From Spinellus fusiger (taxonomy: Eukaryota > Mucoromycota > Mucoromycetes > Mucorales > Phycomycetaceae): a stretch of DNA of 25,527 bases. The stretch is taken from positions 1 to 25,527 of the forward strand of contig JALLLS010000160.1 in the NCBI GenBank assembly GCA_025094145.1. The letters run 5' to 3'. The notes under the pieces were generated by a model that ran no database searches, was not told the origin of the DNA, and saw only the letters and a list, made by a program, of their open reading frames with translations. Of the stretch, positions 1 to 10,420 are shown in pieces (the first letter of the stretch is position 1; each line of letters begins with the position of its first letter). A program made the translations under genes and the position numbers.

Positions 1-127
1 TAGACAGGAGGACTTACTCATAGCGCTTTTCGTTGGCGGGTCCCTACAGTCAATAAGCCATGTCAGTTATTTCCGAGATGAACTCTTTATGGTCTACCCT
101 TAATTCTGCTAGTCTGTCTCTGCTCAT
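1..127 (-). CDS. Syntaxin-like SNARE, first exons only (partial)
   Basis: This is the N-terminal start of a gene running off the left window edge. From the ATG at 127 the first exon (127-98) reads MSRDRLAELR, the classic opening of fungal plasma-membrane syntaxins (Sso1/Psy1 type). A GTAGAC donor and CTGTAG acceptor remove 97-44, and the second exon (43-18) continues GPANEKRYE before a GTAAGT donor at 17. Syntaxins are tail-anchored t-SNAREs that pair with SNAP-25 and synaptobrevin homologues to fuse vesicles. Only about 19 residues are visible, so neither the Habc domain nor the SNARE motif can be checked. An in-frame upstream ATG at 148 would add seven residues (MSQSRFT); the 127 start matches the family better. 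The assignment rests on the short N-terminal signature and the exon logic. Confidence 0.5.
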
Positions 128-558
128 TGTAAATCGTGACTGGGACATAAGAAGGTAATGACTGTGAAAATAAATAAAAGGGACAGGGGAAATGAGAGAA
201 GACAAAGGGAAATAGAATGAGACAAAGGGAAAGAAAGAGAAAGACAAAGCAGTGACTCCTGCCTGTCCAATGGTGTCGTTGCTTTTGGCTGCTGTCTTTT
301 TGTGTCCCCATACTGTGCTTTAGGTAGTACAAATCAAATGAGGACTTGATCTGTCTCTTCCTGGGTGTTTTGTGCCACACGCCTAGGTGAGCCTAATCGG
401 TAAGTAGAAATGTGGACAGGCATTGTTTTTGTCTGTCTGTCTGTCTGTCTGTCTGTGTTTTTCTATTTCAGCCCAACAAGTCCACTACACTGCTCTAAAT
501 CATACTGCTCTAAATCACACAACGAAAACAGAGTGAGTGAGACTGTTATTTTAATTAT
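128..558. other. Intergenic region between syntaxin-like start and DENR stop
   Basis: About 430 bp lie between the start of the syntaxin-like gene and the stop codon of the DENR gene, both on the minus strand. The DNA serves as promoter and 5' leader of the former and 3' region of the latter. Purine-rich stretches occur at 180-250 and a GTCT tetranucleotide run at 431-456. No additional gene is supported on either strand. Confidence 0.5.
431..456. repeat. (GTCT)n microsatellite
   Basis: Six and a half uninterrupted GTCT units are seen between the DENR stop and the syntaxin-like start. It is a simple tetranucleotide run with no sign of function. Confidence 0.9.
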
Positions 559-1504
559 TTAAGCAGTGGGGACTTTCTTTTTCTTCTCCTCTACAATGTC
601 AATATTGTCCTCGGGTACCTTTTTGGAAGTAAGTCAGTCATCATGAGAAATCAACTCCACAGTGGGACTTACATGAGACCAATTGGCAAGAATAAGATCA
701 TGCAGCTCTTCTGAAAAGTCACCCTGCACTACAATCTCATCCTGTCCTTGGTTGTTTTTGGCCACAGAAGATCCACAGGCAAATTTATTAGCAAACATTT
801 TGGCGGCCTTTTTCATGTCCACATCTGTTAAAATAGGCCTGTCTGTCAGTGCACGCTCTTCTTTTGGAGAATCAAAATGAAAGAGCCGTCTTTTTATTTA
901 TTTTTTCTCCTTCCCTTTTCTCTCCACACTCACCAAACACATCCAAGCCATAAATAGTCGTCACACATTTTCGCTTTGTGCGCTCGATTCGCTTAATAGT
1001 GACGCGTGAAGACTTGATAGAAGTTAGGATGGGTCTGTGCCAAACAACTCTCCCTTACCATCTTCTTCTTGTTTTCTCTCTCCAGCTTGGCTTCTAACTT
1101 GGCACTCTTGTCTTTGACAAAGGTTCTGTCGGATTTGCCCTCGGTAGTGACGGGGCCTGTTTCTTCAACAGTGATTTTTTCCACGCCCTCTGTCACAGCT
1201 GCAAGAAAAAGAAAAGAACAGGTTAAAGAAGAAGGAGAAGAGGGAATTACCTTGCACGTCATACATCTTCTCATACACCTCCTCATGGTGGTCCTTGAGC
1301 CATTCTTTGCACTTTTCCTGAGTACCACTAAAGTCACAGTACTACAGAATGAGAAGATAGTCTCTGTGTCGTGACTTACCTCTGGTGGCATAGTGCAGAC
1401 TAACAAAAGAAGAACACATTCATAAGAGAGACACTGTCAGAAGGAAGGATCAGCCTAGTCTACTTACTGCCGCAATAGAGGACGTTGACTTCATTCATGG
1501 CCAT
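559..1504 (-). CDS. TMA22: Density-regulated protein DENR / Tma22 homologue
   Basis: Translation factor of the DENR/Tma22 family, which with MCT-1/Tma20 recycles 40S subunits and acts in re-initiation. Seven exons join in frame: 1504-1468, 1399-1380, 1341-1251, 1198-1059, 1012-934, 824-673 and 618-559, giving 579 nt or 192 residues, about the family length. The N-terminus carries the cysteine cluster (LYCGICTMPPEYCDF; Cys11, Cys14, Cys21, then Cys30) expected for the Zn-binding MCT-1 interaction region. A charged linker follows (residues about 50-96), then the SUI1/eIF1-like domain from SRVTIKRIERTKRKCVTTIY through KKAAKMFANKFACGSS and DEIVVQGDF, ending in a basic tail VEEKKKKVPTA. All introns are 38-109 bp with GT-AG ends. 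The first ATG (1504) was used; an in-frame ATG two codons on is equally possible. The gene looks intact. It lies about 125 bp beyond the stop of the G-patch gene on the same strand. Confidence 0.9.
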
Positions 1505-1629
1505 GACAGAAAGAAGAACACATCAAGGGCGAATTTCCCTGCTTATTTTAAACAGCAGTCCTATTCAACAATCATTTGGTAGGTGGAGGTTCATCGAAAA
1601 GAGTGAACAAGAAAAAAGAAAAAAAAAGT

Positions 1630-2720
1630 CTATTTCTTTTTTAGACCAAATTGAAAGGCATTTTGGCGCTGTTGAGGCATACCAAAGGACATTTTTAAGG
1701 GTTGTTTTTTTGGGATGGTATTCTGTGGAGGGTCCTCGGAGGGTTCCTTGGGTGGTTCCTTGGAGGGTTCCTTGGAGGGTTCCTTGGAGGGTGTGTTTGT
1801 AGCAGTAGTAGCAGTAGTAGCAGCAGCAGTAGCAGTAGCAGTAGTAGCAGCAGCAGTAGCAGGAGATGAGAATGAAGGCTCTACTGTAGACCATCCTCCT
1901 CCTCCTACTCCCACTCCTCCTCCCACTCCCACTCCTCCAATGGATCTCGTTGGTGGTGGCACGGGTGCTCTCTTCATCATTGCCTCATGCATACGCTTCA
2001 ATTCCTTCTCTTCTCTCTTTCTTTCTCTTTCTCGCTTCTTTCCCTTCTCAGTGATGGCTGCCTCTGTATTCCTTGTCTGTTCTTGCATGTCCTTGAATCT
2101 CTGTTCTTGGGTGAATCGTCTCTTCCACGCCTAGTCTCCTCACCTTTTTATGATGATGATCATAACTCTGCAGATGCTGCTCATACTCACTGATCTTGCT
2201 GTACTGCTTATCACACAACTCACAGTAGAACACTCGATTGACCTCCTTCAATTCACGCACAATGGCCTCTTGTTTTGTCACTCTGGACTCTCTCCAGTGC
2301 TTCTCCTCAGGCGTCTCCTCCAGCTGCTTCTCACTGTCCAGTGCCTTTCTTCGTGCAGTAGAGGAGACGTGGTAGGACTGCTCCTCGTCTGCCTTTCCAA
2401 CTCCCAAAGAGTCCAGTTTGAGTTCAATAGGGACAGGATCCACTCTGCCTGTCCAACATCCCCACAGAAGATGAGAGCCAGAACAAAAGAGAAGAGAGAA
2501 TAAGAAAGAGAGAGAGAGAAAGCGACTTGCCTTGTCGTTGCACACCCAGTCCCTCTCCTGCCTTCCAGCCCATCTTCTGTAGAAGAAGGTATCCCTTGTT
2601 GGTGGAGGGAATAGGCTCAAGCATACTGGCATGGAGATGGGCCTCATAGGTCAGAGTGCTAATAGACTCATCATAGTCAAGTGAGTCCAGGTCAACAGTG
2701 TCGTTGGTGTTATCTGCCAT
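1630..2720 (-). CDS. G-patch and C2H2 zinc-finger protein, GPATCH8-like
   Basis: Probable nuclear RNA-processing protein of the GPATCH8 type, 321 residues from three exons: 2720-2531, 2448-2144 and 2100-1630. Residues about 41-75 form the G-patch (NKGYLLLQKMGWKAGEGLG, then QGRVDPVPIELK), a module that binds and activates DEAH helicases in relatives. Residues 139-161 hold a C2H2 finger (Cys139, Cys142, His155, His161) with the family's FYCELCDKQY sequence, followed by RFKDMQEQ and a Glu/Lys/Arg-rich helix. The C-terminal third is low-complexity: Gly/Val-rich, then Ala/Thr-rich, then repeated SKEP units (around 1735-1796), ending in MSFGMPQQRQNAFQFGLKKK. Intron 1 uses a GC donor (GCAAGT at 2530-2525), required to keep the G-patch continuous. 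Start at 2720 is the only ATG in frame before the conserved part. Function is inferred from domains; no catalytic activity is expected. Confidence 0.87.
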
Positions 2721-2974
2721 CTGGAAGAACAATACAAAGAATACACACACGAGACCAGCAAACCATTACCTTTCTCTGATAAGACTGTATAGACAAAGAA
2801 GAGTAAAAGACGACAAAGAAGAAGAAGTGAAAAGATGAAGTGGAGTGGAGTGGAGTGGAGTGGAGTGTGCAGGGAAGAAAGGGGACTTGCTTTTCTGCTG
2901 TGACTCTTTTCTTCTGCTCCTCTGCTCTCTGCTCCTCTGCTCCTCTGCTCTTTTTCTTTCTCTAGAGTGTTCTT
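2721..2974. promoter_or_regulatory. Shared divergent upstream region with (TGGAG)5
   Basis: The 254 bp between the divergent ATGs of the G-patch gene (minus) and the reductase (plus) must contain both promoters. It includes a perfect TGGAG pentamer run at 2841-2865 and long CT-rich tracts on the plus strand just upstream of 2975. No TATA box or known factor site could be assigned. Confidence 0.5.
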
Positions 2975-4117
2975 ATGCATCTCCAGCAAACAACAGCCAT
3001 CATCACAGGCGCAACACGAGGCATTGGACTGGCTATTGCTCATGCCATGGCACGTGAGGGAGCCACCCTTGTACTGGGAGGAAAGAACAGAGAGAGAGTG
3101 CAGGCAGTCGAAGCATTGTTCCAGAAGGAGTACTCACAGAGCCACAGGGGCTGTGTTATGGATGTATCTGATAACGACACACTTGCACCTACAGTCAAGG
3201 TATTCTCTACAGTGCAGCAGGACAGAAGAATAGCCTGTCAAATAACAAGGAATGGGGTCTTGCTTAGGCACTGCTAAAAGAACACACCATTGACTGTCTT
3301 ATCAATGCAGCAGGTAAGTCCTCCCTCTTTCTTCTTTTTCTTTTTCTTCTTCTTCCCGTGCGTGTTTCTATTCAACATCTACAGAGAGAATAAGAGAGAG
3401 AGAATAAAAGAGAGAACTGACACGGGTGGATAGGTGTCTGTCACGACCAACTTCTTATTCGAGCCACACAGCACGAGATGGAGAGCACGTTAAATACAAA
3501 TCTATTAGGCACTATGAGAATGTGTCAGTATGTCACCAAGGCCATGCTACGTAGAAGAGGTAAGTTGCCTCCCCCTTTTTGCGCTTTTTTTATAATGGCA
3601 CAGGATGACAGAAAAGAGAACAGCAGGCTGTATTATCAATCTGTCCAGTGTGGTGGGGATAGAAGGAAACAGTGGCCAGACAGTGTACAGTGCCTCCAAA
3701 GCAGGGATTGTGGGTGGGTGGGTTGCAGCAATGAAAGAAAGGTCCTCATGGCTCATGGGTTAGGATTGACGCGCTCATTGGCCAAGGAGGTGGGTCCTAG
3801 TGGGATCAGAGTCAACTGTATTGCACCTGGATATATTGCTACGGACATGACAGCAGGTAGGAGGGATATCTCTATTAAGAGAAAAGGAATACCAATGAAG
3901 AAGGGGGTGTTGTAGCTCTTCTTTCGGATGAGAAGAAGACGGCGGCTCTTTTGCAGTCGATTCCCTTGAGGAGAGTAGGAACAGTGGAGGAGGTGGCTCA
4001 TGCAGCGATGTTTCTTCTTCAGGCGGACTATGTACATGGACAGGTAACTTGAAGCAGAGAGAGAGAGGTGTTCTAATGGAGCAGACATTGCGTGTGGATG
4101 GTGGGATGATTCTATAG
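2975..4117 (+). CDS. 3-oxoacyl-[ACP] reductase, FabG/CBR4-type short-chain dehydrogenase
   Basis: NAD(P)H-dependent short-chain dehydrogenase/reductase. Seven exons (2975-3199, 3268-3313, 3434-3559, 3627-3713, 3764-3856, 3916-4043, 4085-4117) give 738 nt or 245 residues, exactly the usual FabG size. Visible features are the Rossmann glycine motif TGATRGIG (11-18), the NAAG motif (88-91), the NTNLLGT strand, and the catalytic set Ser140, Tyr153 and Lys157 in the YSASK motif. It continues with LTRSLAKEVGPSGIRVNCIAPG, the dinucleotide-binding IATDM loop, and a C-terminal VHGQTLRVDGGMIL, which is strongly FabG-like. The closest eukaryotic role is mitochondrial type II fatty-acid synthesis (CBR4/Oar1 function). 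I see no obvious targeting peptide, since the protein opens directly into the first beta strand. All introns are GT-AG and 41-120 bp. Other SDR substrates cannot be excluded, but the C-terminus favours 3-oxoacyl-ACP. Confidence 0.9.
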
Positions 4118-4123
4118 TGCATA

Positions 4124-4225
4124 GCGTAGGGTGTTTTATAGCGTAGGGTGTTTTATAGCGTAGGGTGTTTTATAGCGTAGGGTGTTTTATAGCGTAGGGT
4201 GTTTTATAGCGCAGGGTGTTTTATA
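4124..4225. repeat. 17-bp minisatellite, six units
   Basis: Six head-to-tail units of GCGTAGGGTGTTTTATA start seven bases after the reductase stop codon. Five are identical and the sixth has GCGCAGG. A further degraded unit follows (GTGCAGGTTAGGGTG). The array therefore lies in the reductase 3' UTR or terminator region, upstream of the flippase gene. The TAGGGT core resembles telomeric repeats, but the period is 17 and the site is internal. Confidence 0.95.
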
Positions 4226-4590
4226 GTGCAGGTTAGGGTGTGGATTCTATAACTACAATGAATAAGAAACCCCACATCTCTTCCAATTCCTCTTCTTCCT
4301 CCAATTCTTCACTATGTCCACTGTCCAGAGTGCAATATTCTCCCTCCACACATCCAAGTCTAGAGCCAGCCCCACTGTGGAGACTGCTGCTTTTAGAATG
4401 TATTTTTATTTTATTCCCTTTTGTCCCTATTTAAGCATCTTGTCCAACCTCCATTTTTGTATTTCTTCCTCTTCTTTTCCTCTCTTTCTTTCTCTTCTTC
4501 CAGTTCTTCTGCTCTTTCTCTTTTGTCCCCTTTTCTTGCTGTTGTGCCTTCTTCCTCTTCTTCCTCTTCTTCCTTTGTTAGGTTATCAAA
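4226..4590 (+). other. Flippase 5' leader / possible unplaced first exon
   Basis: About 365 bp lie between the minisatellite and the first clearly coding flippase sequence. The second half is strongly CT-rich (4440-4580) and ends in TTGTTAG and ATCAAAG, both possible splice acceptors. A first exon with the start codon, perhaps an ATG split by an intron (A|TG GCG TCG), is expected here but could not be fixed. Confidence 0.4.
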
Positions 4591-7500
4591 GTGGCGTCGT
4601 CTCCATCGTCAAACCCTTTTGGGGATGCTTCTGAAGCTCCCAGTCCAACCCAACCCTATGGACAGAGCCAAGTCAATCCCTTTGCCAGTCCATCTCAACC
4701 CCCACAAGCAGTCCACAGCACACACATTGGCATACAACCCCCTCCTCCCTCCTCTTCTGCTGCTGCCACTGCTGCTGCTATGGGACAAGGCCACTCTCTC
4801 CACCAAGCCACCTCCTCCTATGACTACAACGCAAAGAAAAACCCACCTCTTATGGAACAAAGTAAGTGACTGACACCAAGAAAGATCCTTTGACTCACGC
4901 CACAGACTCTCTCTACGAAGACCCAACATTTGATGATGACGATGATCTCCAGCTCCTGTCTCATCAGGGGCCCATAGCAGGTGCCTCTCCACCCACAGGC
5001 CACTCCATTCCCCTCAGACCTGCCTCCAAACGAGAAACCAGCACAGAACAAAACCCTCAGCACAAAAGATCGACTCATCAACTCAGCCAAAGCACTCATT
5101 GGAAAACAACCCATGGCGTCTAGTGCAGCAGGGGAGGGAGGCGAGAGAATCATCTATATCAACAACCCTACTTTGAATGATCCTCAGCAGTTCCTTCATA
5201 ACAGAGTGTTTACAGCAAAATATACTATAGTGTCGTTTCTGCCAAAATTCTTGTATGAGGAGTTTAGCAAGTATGCCAACATCTTCTTTTTGTTTATCTC
5301 GGGCATTCAGGTAACTCGTCTTATTTCTATTGTTAATATCAACAGAAAGAAAAAAGGGGTGGATCGAATATATATATATATATATATAAATATAAATAAA
5401 AATAAAAAAAAGAGTGAATAGACACAGAGAGAACTTATCTATTGGATTCTTGTTTTTTGTTTTTGTTGTTGCTGTTGGAGTATAGCAAATTCCCGGTATT
5501 TCACCTACATCAAGGTACACAACTTTGGTGCCTTTGGTACTGGTGTTGACAATTACTGCTATTAAAGAGATCATTGAAGACTGGGTAAGTTTGTAGGGCA
5601 AGACCCCTCCTTGGAAGAAAGCCCTCATCTTTTTCTTTTTCTTTTTTCTTTTTTTATATATAAAAGGGAGTGCATCGCTCAGATGCTGAATTGAATGCAA
5701 AACCATGCCGAGTCTTGCAAGGCACTCAGTTTGTAGACAAGGCATGGCGCAATATTAAAGTGGGCGATGTCCTTCGTGTGGAAGGTGGCGAGAATTTCCC
5801 TGCAGATCTGATCCTCATCAGTAGCTCTGAACCTGAAGGACTGTGTTATATTGAGACAAGTAATCTCGACGGGTAAGAGAATCTTCTCTTGTTCTGTAGT
5901 TGTGTCATCGTCTCTTGTTGTTGATCAAAAAAGTGTGGTTTGGTTAGTGAAGTCAATCTCAAAATTAAGCAGGCATTGACACAGACAGCCCATGTATTGA
6001 ATCCAGTGGATATGAGTCAGTTACAGGGCACCCTTCGATCAGAACAGCCCAACAATCGTCTTTACAATTACGATGGTGTGGTGACAATGACAGCAGAAGA
6101 AAACAGGGAAAACACACGACTATGCATTGGATCCTACACAGCTCCTATTAAGAGGAGCTCAGTTGCGCAATACATCTTGGGTGTATGGCCTGGTTGTATT
6201 CACAGGCCATGAAACAAAACTCATGCTGAACTCAAGCAAAAAGCCCTCCAAGGTGTCCAATGTCACTCACATCACAAACCGTAATATTCTGTATTTATTT
6301 GCTATTCTTGTCTTTATGAGTGTAGCAGGTGCTATTGGTGGCATGGTGTTCACAGTAAGTAGATAGCAAAGCATAATGAGAAGATAGTGTGTGTTCATTT
6401 CTTGTGTATAGATCTATAAAGGACCTCAGGTGGGCTACCTTCCATTGGATGAACAAAGCAAAGCACAGGAATTTGGTTATGACATTTTGACTTTTTTGAT
6501 TCTCTTTAACAGTTTCATTCCTATCAGGTAAGAAAGAAGAAGTGAAAGAGAAAGAAACATACTCTTCCTTTTTTCTGTTTTGTTAACATTTGGTGGGATT
6601 AGTTTGATGGTGACCATGGAAATTGTTAAGTTTGTTCTATCTTACTTGATTGAATCGGATCTGGACATCTACTACGAAGCAACCGACACAGCTGCTGTAG
6701 CCCGCAGCAGTAGTCTGATTGAAGAACTGGGTCAAGTGAAATACGTCTTCTCAGACAAAACAGGCACATTGACGTGCAATGAGATGCAGTTTAGACAGTC
6801 CTCCATTGCTGGTCTGTCCTATGCGGATAAAGTGGATGCAGACCGACAAGCCAGAGAGGGTGTGGATGATCCTACGGCCCAATACAACTTTGATCAATTA
6901 CAAGAACATCTCAAAACACATCCTACTGCCAATGTTATTAATGAATTCCTCATTCTCCTTGCGTGCTGTCATACTGTCATTCCTGAAATACAGGAAGGCA
7001 GTGATGAGGTGGTGTACCAAGCCTCTTCGCCTGATGAAGGTGCACTTGTCAAAGGTGCTAGTATGCTTGGGTACAAGTTCCATGTAAGCCATTGTGGAGA
7101 GATCAACCCATCCCCATCCCATAAGCATCTTCTTGCTGACTCCTTCTCTCTCTCTCTTTTATATATTTATATTTTTATATATATTTTTATATATCATCTG
7201 TAGACACGTCGACCCAACTCCATTACCTGTAACATGCGTGGCCATGATATGGAATATCAGGTCCTCAACATTTGTGAATTCAACTCAACACGCAAACGCA
7301 TGTCTGCCATTATTCGTGGCCCCGATGGTAAAATAAAACTGTACTGCAAGGGTGCAGACACTGTAATTCTTGAACGTCTAGCCGATAACAACCCCTTTGT
7401 GGAAACAACCCTTGTTCACTTGGAAGACTTTGCATGTGAAGGCCTGCGTACATTGTGTATTGCCATGCGAGAAATCCCAGAAGAAGAGTATACACGCTGG

Positions 7501-9311
7501 TCACAGATCTATGACAGAGCTGCTACTACCTTGGTGGACAGAGCTGAAGAACTGGACAAGGCAGCCGAAATGATTGAGCAGAACTTGTTCTTGTTGGGTG
7601 CCACTGCTATTGAAGACCGATTGCAGGATGGTGTTCCTGATGCTATTTATACACTCCAGGAAGCAGGCATCAAGGTGTGGGTATTGACAGGCGATCGACA
7701 AGAAACAGCTATCAATATTGGGTACAGTTGTAAATTGTTGAATGAAGAAATGAGCTTGATTGTGTGCAACGAGGATAATCATTGGGATACAAAGAGTTTC
7801 TTGGATAAAAAAGTCAAGGAGATTCAACAAGTAATAGACAAGGGAGAAGATCTAGAGGTAAGCTGGTACTAGAGAAGAACTGTATACTAATAGACATGGG
7901 AAAGCCTCTTGCCTTGGTGATTGATGGTCGTGCATTGACATTTGCTCTTGAAAAAGACATTGAGAAGACCTTGTTTGATCTTGCTGTGTTGTGTAAAGCA
8001 GTCGTGTGCTGTCGTGTGTCTCCCCTACAAAAAGCACTGGTAGTGAAGCTCGTCAAGAAGTATGATAAATCCATACTGCTGGCTATTGGTGATGGTGCCA
8101 ATGACGTGTCCATGATTCAAGCTGCTCATGTGGGAGTGGGCATCAGTGGTGTAGAAGGCTTACAGGCAGCAAGAAGTGCAGATTTCGCCATTTCTCAATT
8201 CCGCTTCCTTAAGAAATTGTTGTTGGTGCATGGTGCATGGGCTTACCAACGTCTCAGTAAAATGATCTTCTTTTACTTTTACAAAAACGTGGCTCTCTAT
8301 CTCACACAGTTCTGGGTAAGTGGTGGACATGGACTGCAAAAGAAAAAGAAAAAGAAAAGAAAAAGATACACTACTTATAAGAACAATAGTATGCTTTTTA
8401 CAATGGGTTTTCTGGATCCACACTGTATGAGTCTTGGACCATGTCTTGTTTCAATGTCATCTTTACCTTTTTGCCTCCATTAGCTATTGGTATCTTTGAT
8501 CAGTTTGTATCTGCCCGTATGTTAGATAAATACCCACAAATGTACATGTTGGGACAAACCAATGAATTCTTTAATCAGAAGAAGTTCTGGGGGTGGTTCT
8601 TGAATGCTGTTTATCATTCATTAGTAAGTGACTATTGCTGAAGACACTGGAAATACTAATTGCGTAGATATTGTTCTTTATGGGAGTGGCTGCTTTCAAA
8701 GACGATGGTGTGTTTAGAGACGGTGTTGTGGGAGGACAATGGTGGGCAGGTGCTACCATGTTCACTGCTGTTCTAGGCTGCATTCTGTGGAAAGGTGCTT
8801 TAGTGACTGAGTAAGTTGTGTTGAGATATACCACAAAGAGGATAAAAACTGAACCGTGTGTTATAGTATATGGACAAAATACACAGCTGTGGCTATTGCA
8901 GGCTCTATGATCATTTGGTTTATCTATTTACCTGTCGTGGCCTATATTGGACCTGCTATTTCTGTCAATGTGTTTCCTGAATACTATGGCATGCTTCCTA
9001 TGTTATGGGGCAACGGCAATTTCTGGTTCTTTATTGTTATGGTGCCACTTATTTGTAATTTGCGTGATATCATTTGGAAATATGCAAAGCGCATGTACCG
9101 CCCTATGCCTTACCATTTTGTACAAGAGATTCAAAAGTACAACTTGCCTGATTATCGCCCTCGCATGGATCGGTTCCGACAAGCAGTGAACAAAGTACGA
9201 CGGATACAGCGTCTCAAGCGCAACCGTGGTTATGCTTTCTCACAGAATGAAAGTGATCAAACCAAGATCATTAGAGTGTATGATACTACACAGCAAAAAC
9301 CTTTTGGATAG
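4591..9311 (+). CDS. DRS2: P4-type ATPase, Drs2/ATP8A-like phospholipid flippase
   Basis: Large aminophospholipid flippase, about 1,277 residues, of trans-Golgi/endosomal membranes. Exons: 4591-4861, 4906-4980, 5018-5310, 5486-5584, 5667-5872, 5948-6354, 6412-6527, 6603-7083, 7204-7857, 7905-8315, 8390-8623, 8668-8810, 8867-9311. After a Pro/Ser-rich N-tail come [20 protein letters not shown] (M1), [13 protein letters not shown] (M2), an A-domain motif reading [19 protein letters not shown]3-M4 with [13 protein letters not shown], the phosphorylation motif [12 protein letters not shown] (around 6750), nucleotide-binding [14 protein letters not shown] and KGADT, hinge [21 protein letters not shown], and six more membrane segments. 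Intron 7858-7904 uses the AAAG acceptor 14 bases after TACTAAT. Exon 5948-6354 needs one base fewer for the frame to hold (break near 6075-6130). The 37-bp intron 4981-5017 is inferred from frame only. The true start codon is unresolved, since 4591 is GTG. Needs a Cdc50 partner by family knowledge. Confidence 0.9.
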
Positions 9312-9702
9312 TCTCTCTCTTTTTTTTTAACTTTATATTTGTTTCAACTTGTTTGATCTTTTTCTTTCTTTCCTTTTTCTTTCTTTCCTTTTTTCTTTTT
9401 CTGTATAGTTAAATACACACTTATTGATCTTCTTCAGACTTTTTTTTTTCAGATAATTGTAATACTTTTGTAAACCATAAAATAACTTTATTTGAAAGGT
9501 GTTGATAGATATACATACATAGAAGGTATAGAATGAAACAATAGAGCTTTGTATGTATATTATTTATATCTAAAAGTATAGTGAGAAGGGAGACAGAAAA
9601 TAGTATTTTATAGAAATCCGATATATTTCATATCTTACATAAGAGACACTTGTAGCAGTTTTCTTCCTTTCTTAATAAAAGCATATCCATATTTAATTTA
9701 CA
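9312..9702. other. Flippase 3' region, AT-rich
   Basis: This region follows the flippase stop. It has a CT-rich tract (about 9310-9405), then AT-rich DNA with several AATAA-like signals on both strands. I see no gene. It marks the passage from the housekeeping block to the transposon-rich island. Confidence 0.5.
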
Positions 9703-10420
9703 ATGCAACTAACAGACGATCAGAAACTTACCATTGTTAATTTTTGACAAGCAAATATGAAAGTAAAGGAAATAGCTGAAAGAACTGGAGTAAAGCTGCG
9801 AACAATCTACAATGTTCTAAATCAACAAAAGACAAGAGGAACTACCAAACGCCAAGAAGGTTCGGGAAGACCCAAAATATTCAATGAAAGAGGAATACGA
9901 CACCTTTTGAACGTTATTGGCAAGAATAGACGATTGAGTCCAAGTGAGATAATTCCATCAATAACTGAAGAATGTAGCAAGCGCACTGTTAGGCGTGTAC
10001 TACATGAAGAGGGTATATTTAGCTGACTGACAAGAAAGAAGACTCAAGTTTTCCAAAGAGCATCTCCACTGGGCTGTTGATATGTGAAAAAAGGTTATAT
10101 AGACAGACAAAAGTAGTTTCGAAATTGGCAAGAACAGTCGAGTGGTTCATGTTTGGCGTAAGGATGGAGAAGCTTACAAAAAAGATTGTCTTTCTCCCAC
10201 ATTCAAGAGTGGAAGATCCTTGGTTATGGTTTGGGGAGCCATTCTTCACGGTGAGAGGTCAGAACTAGTGATGCTTGAGAAGGATAAATAAAAGGCTATT
10301 GATTTAGTTTAAAATAGCTTACGAAGAGGCATTGCTACGTTGCTGGGGTCTAGAGTGCCACCTAATATTGATGGAAGATGGAGCACCCACTCACAAAAGT
10401 ATTGTAGCAAGTGGTTGGAA
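9703..10420 (+). pseudogene. Tc1/mariner transposase remnant, family A
   Basis: A decayed DDE transposase. The start at 9703 reads MQLTDDQKLTIVNF, then a TGA, then in the same frame MKVKEIAERTGVKLRTIYNV with SGRPKIFNERG and SKRTVRRVLHEEGIFS. This is a helix-turn-helix pair with the GRP linker typical of Tc1 elements. A stop follows at about 10024 and the frame is lost. It reappears from about 10103 as TDKSSFEIGKNSRVVHVWRK, then GEAYKKDCLSPTFKSGR and LVMVWGAILHGERSELVMLE, ending near 10290. A last piece, ILMEDGAPTHKS (about 10366-10410), carries the second catalytic aspartate. In the first catalytic block DES has become DKS and the preceding Trp codon is a stop. The third acidic residue and the rest of the body are not visible after about 10430. 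The copy is certainly inactive. Confidence 0.85.

Noticed and set aside
1565..2134. Alternative long open frames on both strands over the G-patch C-terminal region.
   Set aside because: They arise from the repetitive GC-richer codons of the SKEP and Ala/Thr repeats. Only the frame continuing from the C2H2 finger is supported.
4124..4225. Telomere or CRISPR-like array.
   Set aside because: Units abut without spacers, the period is 17 bp, and the locus lies between two genes, so it is neither an array with spacers nor a chromosome end.
5083..5745. A 220-codon open frame on the minus strand opposite the flippase.
   Set aside because: It is antisense to conserved flippase exons, crosses AT repeats and polypyrimidine intron sequence, and has low-complexity content with no family features.
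7858..7904. A second frame break in the flippase near 7893.
   Set aside because: Using the AG at 7903-7904, 14 bases after TACTAAT, restores the frame exactly and gives [14 protein letters not shown], so no break is needed.
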